Origin: Lonicera japonica
Lineage: Eukaryota; Streptophyta; Magnoliopsida; Dipsacales; Caprifoliaceae
NCBI GenBank assembly: GCA_021464415.1
Contig: CM038468.1
Location: forward strand, 31,794,969 to 31,858,968
Direction: 5' to 3'
DNA: 64,000 bases
In this document: one piece after another, positions 43,900 to 54,279 of the stretch
How positions within the stretch are numbered: position 1 is the first letter of the stretch
Layout: each line of letters opens with the position of its first letter
Made by a program: the position numbers and the translations under genes
Notes under the pieces: generated by a model
Database searches by the model: none
Told to the model about the DNA's origin: nothing
The model's input: only the letters and a program-made list of their open reading frames with translations

Positions 43900-44115
43900 T
43901 TATGGCTGTTGGTCGATAAAGGAACCACCGGCAGTATCCCGTCGAAGAAGCTCAAGGACCCGACGTTGCAAGTTGGCCACATCTCGTTGGAGCCCTTCGT
44001 TGGCTTCCATCAGCCTTTCGACGGTGGACCGGAGACCCCCGTCGTTCGCAGACACCGGCCGCGCTTCGCCTTTCATCTTATGTTCGTCACATACAATATA
44101 ATTCAAAGCAAACAA
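43900..44115 (-). pseudogene. Transposase-tail-like coiled-coil fragment
   Basis: On the minus strand about 58 codons are GC-rich, unlike the surroundings: MKGEARPVSANDGGLRSTVE, then a coiled-coil stretch (EANEGLQRDVANLQRRVLEL), then DTAGGSFIDQQP and a stop at 43,900. Placed just inside one end of a CACTA-like element and reading toward it, it fits the C-terminal tail of an En/Spm-type plant transposase-associated protein, which commonly ends in a coiled coil. No upstream exons were recognised. An unrelated captured gene tail is possible. Confidence 0.45.
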
Positions 44116-44623
44116 AACATTGTATCATTTAAACTTGGGTCCAAAAAGAAGGCATGACAGCAATCTCAACTTGGGTCCACATAATAGTGACATAGAGTAT
44201 GAAAATATCTGCACTGAGTAATAAATTTATCACTGAAGTTTATTGAAGTAAGCAAGGTAGTTATTATCGTGTATTGGTGTCTGCCCTAAAGTTACCACTT
44301 CTTCTTGTTTCACTCTTGCTGCATGCCCTTTACTAGCTAATATGAAGCTCACCAAACCATACAAAATTAAAAAAAGGAACATGTCTATATCGTTCAGGAA
44401 AGTATCAATCCGAAACCATATATATTGAATAATTACATCTACATTTACCCAAATCTGAAACCATACTTCTTAAACTATTGAATAATTACATACTATCATT
44501 TTTAGGGAATAATGGCCTGATTTACAATTTCAGATCGAGTGACCAAATCCTGTTCATTTAACTATCACAAAATGCTATTACAAAACTTTCATATGTAATC
44601 TTATTCACGATTCACAATGGAAC

Positions 44624-45493
44624 CAGTGTTTTAAGAGGCGTTTGAGGCGCACGCCTTGAGGCGCGCCTCAAGGCGAGGCGTTGAAAAAACGCCCTGAGGC
44701 GTGAATATTTGATCATTTTTTTAGGCTTACGCCTCTTCTCTGTGAGGCGTGTGTGAGGCGTAGGCCTTGAGGCGTAAGCCTCGAGGCGTTTGAGGCGTTA
44801 CTTAATAAAACTACGTAATTTTGAATTTTTTATTTATTTATTTAAGTACTTAGAAATAAACCCTAGCTCCACAACGAAATATCAACTTTCTTCTTCATTC
44901 CAAACCCTAAAATCCTAAATACATCATTCTTCTTCTCTCTTTGTAAGTTTTTTGGCATTTCTTCTTCTTCTTCTTCTTCTTCTTCTTCTTCTTTTAAGTT
45001 TGAAATCCAAGCCCTGAAAAACTTCTTATCAATTTTTTTTTCCCAATTTGCTCTTTGGTGATTTGGCTACTACATATGAAAAATTAAATTTAATTATATA
45101 AGTATTTGCCTTCTATTAATATGTGATATATATTAGTATATATGGATATTATTTGATTTTTATATATGATTAAACTTTATTGTAGTTGTATTGAATTTTA
45201 GTTTGTAAATGTAGTGAACTATTTGTTATTTGATGACTTTATGGTGATGTATGACTTTAATTATGTACTGACATTGTTATTTGTTATTTTGGTGTGATGA
45301 TTTGAGATTGTTATTGTATTTGTGAAGTTATTTGCACTTTTAGTGATGATTATCAATATTATGATAGTTTTGCAATTTTTTAGTTTTTTTTTTTTAAAAA
45401 AGTGAGGCTTACGCCTCAATGCGCCTTGAGGCCTACGCCTCGCCTTGCCCGGACTAAACACCTCAAATCCGCCTCGCGCCTTTTAAAACATTG
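44624..45493. mobile_element. Non-autonomous hAT element with GAGGCG ends, 870 bp
   Basis: Ends CAGTGTTTTAAGAGGCG and (reverse complement) CAATGTTTTAAAAGGCG. Flanks are AATGGAAC (44,616-44,623) and GATGGAAC (45,494-45,501), an 8-bp duplication with one change, as for hAT. Both subterminal regions hold many GAGGCG/CGCCTC motifs in both orientations. The interior is AT-rich with a CTT microsatellite (about 44,960-44,992) and no transposase. It is nested in the CACTA-like element. Confidence 0.8.
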
Positions 45494-45825
45494 GATGGAA
45501 CTTAAAGTTTTGAGCAACATAATACTCTTATCAACCAGAAAATTTAGAGAAAAGCCATTGACATAATATCTGACAGTAGGGGTGAGGTAAGAAATTGAAA
45601 TGATGATATCCACCATTTATCAGTAACAAAACGTTCACTCTTCATGGCATGTGAAAAAGAGAGACAACTATTTAATATTGAATGCACCAGATTAATCCCA
45701 ACAAATCACATGCATAATACAAAACTGTCATCATTAAGCTCTAAAAAATAGAGTCTGTCAATAATGAAAAAAAGATAAATATCAAACCACAGAGAATTGC
45801 ATGGAAGCCAAGCCAGAAAAATTAC

Positions 45826-45917
45826 CCAATGTAATCAGCAGATGAACGGTCAAGGCCACTACTTCCAGCCCAAGTGGATCCACGGAAGATATTCCCTCCA
45901 CCAACTACTATTGCAAC
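45826..45917 (-). pseudogene. Captured exon of plastid-type UMP kinase
   Basis: A 92-base open exon bounded by TTTCAG and GTAATT on the minus strand. It encodes [20 protein letters not shown] followed by [11 protein letters not shown], ending in phase 2 (ATT GG). The GGGNIFRG loop and [11 protein letters not shown] are diagnostic of PyrH-type UMP kinase (amino acid kinase family), which phosphorylates UMP to UDP; the plant form acts in plastids. No other exon of the enzyme was found within the element, so this is a fragment, with intron sequence on both sides, carried by the CACTA-like transposon. The frame and both splice sites are intact, indicating recent capture. It cannot make an active kinase alone, but could be spliced into a chimeric transcript. 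Confidence 0.85.
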
Positions 45918-46302
45918 CTGAAACACTTTCCAACAATAGCTCAGGTACCATTTTATGTAGGCTAATGGAAAGGCATTTGTTATTTGTGTTCACAGGCCTG
46001 TGAGATTACAAAATTATCCTTCTCACACCATAAATTACTATACAATAATGCTAAAGCATGAACTTGAACTCGTGACCTTATGCATGAGGTGTGCATTTAA
46101 ATTACCACTTGATAAAATGTATCATATGTTCTTAATGTCAGAAATTACTATCATATTATGTGCAAGAAGAGTGTGCCCCGAGACTAGTAAAATGAATCCA
46201 CGTCTTAACCCAAAAACATCAAACCGGGGTGGGTGAAGAATCCCGGCTGGAATCAGATTTAGAATCCCGGTGTTGATAATTTAATTATCACCAAATAACC
46301 AA

Positions 46303-47050
46303 ATTATCAACACCCAAAGTTTTGTATCTGCAATATATATATATATATATATATCCATATATACAAATTAACAAAAGAAGATGAAGAGTAGACTAGCCTC
46401 TATAAGGGACCAGGGAGATCCCAAGTTATAATATCACGTGTGGCACATTTCCAAAACTTTTAGTTTAGCTACATAAACTCACAAGTATTTGGAAGCCCGT
46501 TTATGAATCCATATTAAAAAGTAACCTACACCTTCTTTGACAGTGAGAATTAGAGCTTAAGAAACAACTACCACTACTAACCTTTATAAACTTAAAAAAA
46601 GGCCTACAAAAGATTCTACCAAATAGAGGTTAAGAAACAATGACTACATAGAGAACATGCAAATGATTGGCCATCAATTATCTCAAATTACTTATGTTTA
46701 TCATTTCTTAACTCCATCAAAATACAAGTTTTAGGAGGTGACATGAACCAATTCGACCATTCCTCTGTCACCTTCTTTCGATTTTCCAACTTTTGAGATG
46801 GTTCTATTCCAAAGGTCTCTGAGTGTTCGGAAACTTCACCACCGGAAGATTTAGAATCACTAAAATTTTGAACTCCAACCGGGAACGGGGTAGATTTACA
46901 AACCAATTATCAACACCCAAAGTTTTGTATCTGCAATATATATATATATATATATATATATCCATATATACAAATTAACAAAAGAAGATGAAGAGTAGAC
47001 TAGCCTCTATAAGGGACCAGGGAGATCCCAAGTTATAATATCACGTGTGG
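46303..47050. repeat. 140-bp direct repeats about 600 bp apart
   Basis: 46,303-46,443 and 46,905-47,050 match almost exactly (ATTATCAACACCCAAAGTTT through TAATATCACGTGTGG), differing mainly in the length of an AT microsatellite. Between them lies an open minus-strand frame (46,688-46,906) of 72 codons with sequence such as KVTEEWSNWFMSPPKTC, which might be another captured fragment but is not recognised. Confidence 0.75.
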
Positions 47051-47056
47051 GTACTT

Positions 47057-47081
47057 GGGGGGGGGGGGGGGGGGGGGGGGG
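47057..47081 (+). repeat. Poly(G) run of 25
   Basis: A 25-base G homopolymer directly after the second direct repeat. Rare in plant DNA and able to form G-quadruplex; also a likely place for sequencing or assembly error. Confidence 0.9.
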
Positions 47082-47758
47082 TTATGATTTTGACTTTTAC
47101 TTCCTAGCTGAGAGAGCAAGTGCCGTGGTGGACCACCAAAAAGTCTCTAATGATAGCAGTTCAACCATACATACATACATACTGACGTGTCACCTTGTAT
47201 ATAAATACTATCAACTACTTCATATCAATGATGCTGCCTATTTCTATACATATCCCACTCCCTAAAATCAATAGTGAAGAATAAAATTTAATGCTAACGT
47301 TTGTGAGTTTGAATCCCTTGAGGTGTTATTTTATAATAGTAATTTTCGGCAAAAGGGGTAATTTGTATAAATACCAAAAAATCCCTTACTCATATTTATT
47401 AGATTATCTGCAAGAGACATTCCAATCTGCCATTACTAGAGCCTGGCCACCCACTACTATTTGTGTAATTGGCCAAAACGGGGGACTATTATTTTTAATA
47501 GTCCAAAACTGTCAAAAATGATAGACTCTTATTTTAAGACTCACATGTAAAAAAGAGGGACTATTTATTAAGAAAGAAGTGAGCCGTGGAGATTGGGGGC
47601 GGTGGCCTGGAAGCAGCGACGGACGGAGGCGGGGAAGGGAAGGGGATGAACGGACTGTGTGTAGAAAATATATGTGTGTAAAAAATATTAGGTTATATTA
47701 TACATATACACACACAAATATATAGAGAGAGAGAGTACACATACTTGTAATTGCCGAA

Positions 47759-47839
47759 GCGCGAGATGGAAAGAGAGATGGTGGTGCGCGAGATAGAAAG
47801 AGAGATGGTGGTGCGCGAGATGGAAAGAGAGATGGCGGT
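47759..47839. repeat. 27-bp minisatellite, three units
   Basis: GCGCGAGATGGAAAGAGAGA plus TGGTGGT, three times in tandem with few changes. Translated on the minus strand it gives TTISLSISR repeats, a by-product. Confidence 0.75.
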
Positions 47840-49289
47840 GGGAGATGATGGTGCCGGAGAGCTTTGCGGGAGATGGTGGTGCAATTTAGGGATTTGTGGG
47901 ATTTTGGGAGTTTGTGGGGAGTGAAAAGGGCTCGTGGGTTTTGGGGTGGCTGGGAATTGATATTTTTTTTTCTTTTTTTTTTTTAATTTAAGAGTTTTGT
48001 TTTTAATAGTTTTATAATTTAATTTAAGAGTTTAAGGTGCTGTTTGGTTAGATTTTAAAAATTATTTTGGATTTTTTAAAATAGTTTTTGACTCACCAAT
48101 TTTAAAAACTTCATTCAAGTAAAAATAATAAGTTTTTTTTTTGTATTTTAGAAAAACTTTAAGAAATTAATAAAAAAAACAAAGATTATCTTTTTTCTAA
48201 AATTTTAAAAATGGTGTACTGTATACAAATCGAATTGAATTTTTTTTTTCACTATAATAACATATAAAATGAGTGAAGAATAAAATTACTAAAAAAGATA
48301 GGGATAAATATTTATAATCCTAAAATTTATACAATTTCTTTCTTGATTTAATAAATATTAGTTTTAATAAAAAATGTTAAAAAATTAACCGATCTAATGA
48401 GTGACCCAAATTCGTTAAGCGTAAACTCATATAAACATTCCTTTTATGTACATGTAACATGTATCTAATAAACCGATACTTCTACGTAGCCATGGTAGTT
48501 TTTAGAATGAGATAACCAATTCAGTATCATTTTGTATTGAACATGTGAACCCAATAATTACCACTCGGATTTATTAAGAAACTAGCTAAACTCGTGTAAA
48601 TCACCCATCAACATATAACTTTATGTCATGTTATCGTGTAACGTGTGATTCTGATAGTTCTAATCCTCATTATAAAATTTGTGTAAAATTGATGGCATCA
48701 CTCTGACCTTGAGTATTTTCTTTCTTTAATTAGTACTCTTATTATTCATTTAAACTATATCGGGGAATAAAATATAGATTGTACCGAATCGTGTCGTATC
48801 CAAGTCCAATTGGATTGACGATATAGCATATTAATTCAATCCGTGATCTAAAAAGATATCTGATATTAATGCCCAATCATATTCAAAAGTTGAAGTAGTA
48901 GATGAAACGGGTTGTGTCGTGTTACAAAAAGAGTAATTAGTTTTTTTATCCGTGTATAACTTAGTTAAAACAAAAACTAAAAGATAATGCTTCATTCAAA
49001 AAAAAGAAAGAAAAAACCAATCTCAAATCCCATTAAAATTTGAAGGTTTTTTTTTAATTAATTGAATATTTTGTTGCCCACCTCTGTGGTGTGTCCTTCG
49101 GTTCGTTCAAGTGGTGAGCAATACTTATGTGCCGTGCTTTTATTAAAATCCCGCATATTAGTTTAATGGGTAGTCGTGTTCAATTTTACCAATGTTTCTT
49201 TCGAATCCGATTCAACTCGACATGACCTATTATCAGGTCTAGTAACATACACGTTAATCTAATGTGTGCTATTTTTTAACAATTAATTA
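47840..49289. other. Gene-free interior of the CACTA-like element
   Basis: AT-rich. GGTGCTGTTTGGTTAGA near 48,032 resembles a small transposon end. No coding. Confidence 0.35.
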
Positions 49290-49393
49290 ATTAGCAATAT
49301 GAATGTTTTCCTTTATAATTAATATGAACAACATTTCTTAATAGTTATTTTGTCACTAAAATTTCCTTGCTAAAGCTATGTTTTCTTGTAGTG
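49290..49393 (-). mobile_element. Orphan CACTA terminus
   Basis: TTTTCTTGTAGTG at 49,381-49,393 is the reverse complement of CACTACAAGAAAA, the commonest dicot CACTA end. Next to it stands TCACTAAAATTTCCTTGC. No partner end was found in the window, so it is a fragment nested in the larger element. Confidence 0.5.
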
Positions 49394-50084
49394 TATTAAT
49401 GATATTGTTCATAAATTTATAAAATTCTTATAGCTGAAAAATTAAATATATACATATATATGTTATAATTATTTTTTATAATCCGTATCGAAGACGTATC
49501 ATATCTTACATTTTTTTAATTTATAATTTTTTTGTATCACTGTATCGGTACATCCGATAACCATATCTATATATGTTCTTCATAGATATAAAACAATGAT
49601 GTTTTACTAAACTAATCCGCAAAATCCTACTTTTATATAAAATGCATTATAACATTTCGAGCTATTATTAATTTCTTAATCACGAAAAAATTATATGTTT
49701 ACTTAAGATGCAGACCATCTATTTAATTTTAGTATGACTAGTTTTAAATTTAGTAAAATACTTAAGGATTATAAAATATAGATTATAAAGAGAAAAAACA
49801 TATTTTTCATATTTTAACGACTAAACAAAAGGATTCGCAAATAAAAGTACTAATAAAAAAATATTAATTACAAACATTGTTCCTTAAAAAAAGTATTTAA
49901 TGTAATAATCATTAAGTTATTGAATATAAATTATAAAAAGGATAAACTATAAAATACGTAGGTTTTACAAAATAAAACTAATTAATTTTAAAATATTAAT
50001 AATATAAAATCTAAATTTTAAAAAATTCAAAATGGTCTTATTTTTCAAATATATAAAAATTTCGTTCAAAATTATGGCGGGAAA

Positions 50085-50827
50085 ATAACTTTAAGCGACA
50101 TACTTTTATCAGGGTACGTCACCTAAGTTGGCATTTACGCGACGTACTTTAATTAATGTACGTCGCCTAAGTGAATTTTTAGATTTTCCAAATATTTAAA
50201 ATTTCGTTGAAAATTGCGGCGGAAAAATATCTTTAAGCGACGTACTTTTATCAGGGTACGTCACCTAAGTGAGAATTTTACGCGACGTACTTTAATCAAT
50301 GTACGTCGCCTAAGTGAATTTTTAGATTTTTTGAATATTTAAAATTTCGTTGAAAATTGCGGCGGGAAAATATCTTTAAGCGACGTACTTTGATCAACGT
50401 GCGTTGCCTAAGCTAGAATATTAAGCGACGTACACTGATGTTCGTCGCTCAAGTGAATTTTAGGAGACGTACAGTGATGTACGTCGCTTAAGTGGAGTTT
50501 TAGGAGACCTACATTAATGTACGTCACTTATGTTTTAAGAGACGGACATTAATGTTCGTCGCCTAAGTGCATTTTTAGGAGACGTACATTTATGTGCGTC
50601 GCTTAAGTGGAGTTTTAGGCGACGTACATTGTGGTACGTTGCTTAAGTGGAGTTTTAGGAGACGTATATTTACGTACTTCGCTTAAGTGGAGTTTTAGAC
50701 GACGTATATTGGGGTACGTCGCTTAAGTGGAGTTTTAGGAGACGTACATTTACGTACGTCACCTAAGTGAGTTTTAGGTGACGAACCCTATTAGTGTATG
50801 TCACCTAAAACCCTTCTTGGCATAGTA
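50085..50827. repeat. Right subterminal array of the CACTA-like element
   Basis: About twenty-five copies of GACGTAC and GTACGTCGCYTAAGT with flanking phrases such as AGTGGAGTTTTAGGAGACGT repeated in tandem. Three longer units of about 120 bp (from near 50,090) share AAATTTCGTTGAAAATTGCG. Confidence 0.8.
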
Positions 50828-50850
50828 AACTGCAATAACTGTTAGGAAAT

Positions 50851-51080
50851 AGGTCAGTAGTCCAGCCTATAATGGCAATAATTGTTAGGAAACGGTGGTC
50901 AGTGACGGTTCTAACCGTCAAAAATTCCGTCACAATGATTACCCAAGGCTATTTATGACATAAACAGGTCAGTGGTTCAGCCTATAACAATAATAACTAT
51001 TAAGAAACGGTGGTCAGTGACGGTTTTAATCGTCAAAAATTATGTTACAATGATTACCCAATGCTATTTATGATGTGGGG
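50851..51080. repeat. 115-bp tandem duplication beside the CACTA-like element
   Basis: Units from 50,851 and 50,966 share AGGTCAGTRGTYCAGCCTAT, GGTGGTCAGTGACGGTT and CAATGATTACCCAA. The start of the unit also stands left of the transposon at 42,969, so a third copy was the insertion target. Confidence 0.75.
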
Positions 51081-51578
51081 GTAGCCGTGGGAATAAGTAT
51101 TTTTAATGGAAAAACTGTTGGAAATCTAATAAGCCTAAAACCTAGGGGTGATTATTGACTTAAAGGCCAACATTCGGTGACAGTTTATTGAGTTAGAAGT
51201 TAAAATTCGGTTACTTTTTGCCGAGATCAAATGTCGGTGAACTATTGTTAAAAATTGAGTCGGCCAAAGTTTGCTAAAGGTCAAGTCGGTGGAAAGTTAT
51301 CGAATCGAATATCCAAGTTCAGCAACAACACACCGACTCAGTGCTTAAATTTGGGGTGTCACCATATGGATGCCATGATCAATAATTCTAAAATTGTACT
51401 TTTACCTGCCCTATACTAAATTATCAACAAATGAAAACTGAAAAACGCAATCCAAGAACCCATAATTAACCGAACTTAATATCCTCAATCATAGGCCCAA
51501 ACGAAACTTGACTAAATCTTACACGAAATTAACTCTACCACAGCAAGAGTATTTCCCTCTATAATTACTACTGAAGTT
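51081..51578. other. Gene-free stretch
   Basis: Nothing recognised; a few CGGTGAC/TCGGTGAA repeats near 51,175-51,300. Confidence 0.35.
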
Positions 51579-51836
51579 TCACACTAGTGCAAAAAGCACC
51601 TCATGAAAGGCTACAAAAGCTTTTGTTGTTAAAGGGTCTGAGTGAAACATAAAATTCTTACCTACCACAAAAGAGCCACTAGTTCCGATCACAACGCCAA
51701 CTCCAAATGCTTTACTTTGAAAGAACACCATTGCATCAAAATTTACTTTAGCTACGTAGCCAAAGATGGGTTTGCCAGCCATGAAGCATAGACACTCTCT
51801 TAAAGACCACGTGTGGGGCTCGAGACACTGACACAC
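51579..51836 (-). pseudogene. RNase H-domain relic
   Basis: On the minus strand VAKVNFDAMVFFQSKAFGVG, then VVIGTSGSFVVGKNFMFHSD and FVAFHEVLFA follow the start of a plant RNase H-like domain (K-x-N-x-D, G-x-G-V-V-I-R, and an EA-L-A-F-x-E-x-L segment in intact relatives). It begins and ends abruptly and the later part is altered (FVAFHE), so it is a decayed piece of a LINE or of an RNase H-type gene. Confidence 0.6.
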
Positions 51837-52520
51837 TCCGACTTGTGGCCGACACGCAAGTCAGTGAGCATCTTTATTTTATTATTATTTTTTAACCCCG
51901 ACATGTCCCGACACGTAGTTGACACATCCCAACACGTAAAACTCGACAAGTTGGAGGTATTTTAAACATTAAAACTAAAAATGGGTCAAATCTAAAATAA
52001 TAAAAAATATTGAGGCTTCAAACAATAATAGAATAACTTAATAATAGAAGAAGTGAAATACAAATCCCATATCTCTTATCAAACCCTAGTCCCCAACTTT
52101 CCCATCGTCTTCGATTAATCTCTCCCTTAAAAAAGTACGCTACTCTCTCTCACTCTCTCCCCTACCTCTCTCTATATATATACACATATATGTATAAATA
52201 AATCTATACACATCTTCTTGAATTAATATTACTGCTGCTTTATCTCTCTCTACACATGTATGTATAAATAAATCAATTTTGAGAACAAATAGTTAGTGCT
52301 TCTGCATCATTAGTTGAGGATGATGTAACTAAGTCACTTTGGGTATTTGAATTATTAATCAATCTAATTTCATTTTATTAAATTCTTAAATATCTACAAT
52401 GTTTAATGCACATATATAATTAATTAAAAACATGTCCCCCCACGTGTCGTGTCCTATATTTTAGAAAAGTTACGTGTCACGTGTCGTATCAAAATGCGTG
52501 TCTTGTGTCATGTTTGCGAT
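51825..52520. repeat. ACACGT-rich non-coding repeat
   Basis: Both ends are dense in GACACG, CGACATG and CACGTGTCG motifs (51,830-51,960 and 52,430-52,505), with an AT-rich middle holding CTCTCT and ATGTATAAATAAATC repeats. It looks like a non-autonomous DNA element with subterminal repeats. Exact ends and target duplication were not resolved. Confidence 0.4.
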
Positions 52521-52690
52521 TCATAAGTTGCCGATGACAAGGGAGAGTAGTATGGGGAAGGGCTCAAGACTGGGTACCTCAGAATCTCTTTAGATAACCC
52601 TTGACCATATCTGCAATTAATTTTGGGCTCTTCGTTAAAGAATGTTTCCGGTTCAGTTGAATTGCCAGGGGAAGAAGCAGTCCTGACCAT
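52521..52690 (-). pseudogene. Possible gene fragment of unknown family
   Basis: The minus-strand frame MVRTASSPGNSTEPETFFNE followed by EPKINCRYGQGLSKEIL looks protein-like, with CTGAG then GTACCC as a possible donor near 52,579. No family recognised and no other exon seen. Confidence 0.2.
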
Positions 52691-53190
52691 GAAGCTACTT
52701 TATCATTCACTAAATATTTTTCATTATAATTTAAATATTCATATGTTAGAAATAGCACATGTGCATGTATCACATGTGCTTAAGGTCTAATATGAGTGTA
52801 TAAACTCATTAGAAGAATTTAGGGTTGCATTGGAAAACTAAAAAAAAAATTATGCATAGAATTGATTTAGTGAGAGAATGGGGGTAGAATTAGTAGGGGG
52901 TTAGATAGTTATGGTTATATTGCCATTGTCTATATAATAGTGGTGAAACGTTTTTAAATACTAAAAATGTACAAAGGATGAAAGATTATGTACTTGAGAT
53001 TGAGTCTTACTTTTTACGGGCCGGTTTATAATGCCTTTGGCATGGGTTCACCCTAGTATCCAATATTGATAGAATAGGTTGTAACCCGTGCCAAATGCAA
53101 TATAAATTAATAAAAAAATTCATAAATCCCAGTTACACACGTCTTTATCCCTTTAATATTCAAAAATATTTCACCTTGTTATATATATAT

Positions 53191-53330
53191 AGGGAAAATT
53201 TCTGGTAAGGACCAATCCTTATGGATTGATCCCTTTTACGATGCTTTTGCGTCGTAAAAACACACCCCAAGTGTTTTTATGACATAAAAGAGCTCAGTCC
53301 GTAAGGACTGGTCCTTACTTGAAATGCTCT
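53191..53330. mobile_element. Small foldback MITE, 140 bp
   Basis: Left arm GTAAGGACCAATCCTTATGG and right arm, reverse complemented, GTAAGGACCAGTCCTTACGG. Nearly the whole element folds on itself. TATATA flanks both sides, in keeping with a TA target (Stowaway-like). Confidence 0.7.
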
Positions 53331-53340
53331 GTATATATAT

Positions 53341-53681
53341 GGTTCCCTTCTCTTAAGAATCTTCTTTAAGTTAACTATATTAAGGACCATCCATTTCGAG
53401 AGGTAAACTTAAGAATATTTTCATGAAATTTGGTGGAGATGATCTAGTTAACAGGAAATGGGTTAACTAGATGTCTCAAATTTCAATGTCTAGCAATGCG
53501 TATGTATATATCAATTATTTAGTTAACTCACTTCCTGATTGATGAAATATGGTGAAGTTGATCTTCTTATTATAGTGATCATCTCTACCAAGTTTTATTA
53601 AAAAAATCCATCAATTTACCCCCTCAAAATGAACGGTCCTTAAGATACTTAACTTAAGGATGATCCTTAAGAGAAAGGCTG
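53341..53681. mobile_element. MITE with CTTCTCTTAAG ends, 340 bp
   Basis: Left TTCTCTTAAGAATCTTCTTT and right, reverse complemented, TTCTCTTAAGGATCATCCTT, with inverted similarity over about 65 bp. Relics of the same family are at about 6150 and 24,650. AT dinucleotides flank it. Confidence 0.7.
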
Positions 53682-54279
53682 TCTCTCCCTCTGTATATAT
53701 ACGCTGTCTCTCCCTCTCTATATATACATAGTAATACAAAAGTAAAAAAAAAAATTGGGTATATTTTGGGTCAAAATTGTTTTCTCGTAACCAAACCAAG
53801 TTTATTCCTTGCTCTGTCACCCTTTTTAAGATTTCTTTATTTCCCTTTGTAATAAAATTAAAAATCATGCCACCAAATTGTGTCCCACTAATTAGGTATT
53901 CTTGGTCTGCAGAAAAATAGAATTTTATTTAATGGAACTCCAATCCTCTAGTGTATTTGTTATTTACCATTATTTTGTTCTTCAGGTGGTATCGCCGGTG
54001 GTTGAGCTCAAGTGGAGATAGGGGAGAGACCATATTGGGGATTTAAGGCTGTGATTTGGGTGACATATATTGCGAGTGAATGAAAAAGGAGATTGAGTTT
54101 AGAGAGAAGGAGGTCGCCGGGGAAGGGGTTGTTGGAGAGATGGACCATTGGCGTTAAAGTTCGCCGGTGGTAATTAAAAAAGATCGAGAAAGAGAGAAAG
54201 AGAGAGAGAAAAGGGGATGGAATGCATAGTGATAGAGAGACAAGGCATGATAGTGTTTATTTTTTTTTGTGATAATCCA
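53682..54279. other. Gene-free stretch with leader-like GA-rich part
   Basis: From about 53,990 to 54,230 the sequence (GTATCGCCGGTGGTTGAGCT, GGAGGTCGCCGGGG, a GA microsatellite) resembles the GC/GA-rich parts at 7.9 and 47.6 kb. No coding. Confidence 0.35.

Larger units (their letters stand above)
42990..50827 (-). mobile_element. CACTA-like DNA transposon, 7.8 kb, non-autonomous
   Basis: Perfect 12-bp inverted ends, TACTATGCCAAG at 42,990 and CTTGGCATAGTA ending at 50,827. Inside each end lies an array of about 0.6-0.7 kb of short motifs in both orientations, the layout of CACTA (En/Spm) elements, where such motifs bind the transposase. The first base is T instead of the usual C. Cargo: a transposase-tail-like frame (43,900-44,115), a nested hAT element, a UMP kinase exon with flanking intron, direct repeats and a minisatellite. 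No full transposase is present. The flanking sequence matches two tandem uninterrupted copies at 50,851 and 50,966, supporting the borders, but a clean 3-bp target duplication is not seen. Confidence 0.7.

Noticed and set aside
47693..47884. Repeat-rich 63-codon frame (ISLSISRTT repeats)
   Set aside because: Product of a 27-bp minisatellite; the frame has no other support.
51579..51836. Intact RNase H gene
   Set aside because: Only the first part of the domain is present and the later part is altered, so a relic fits better.
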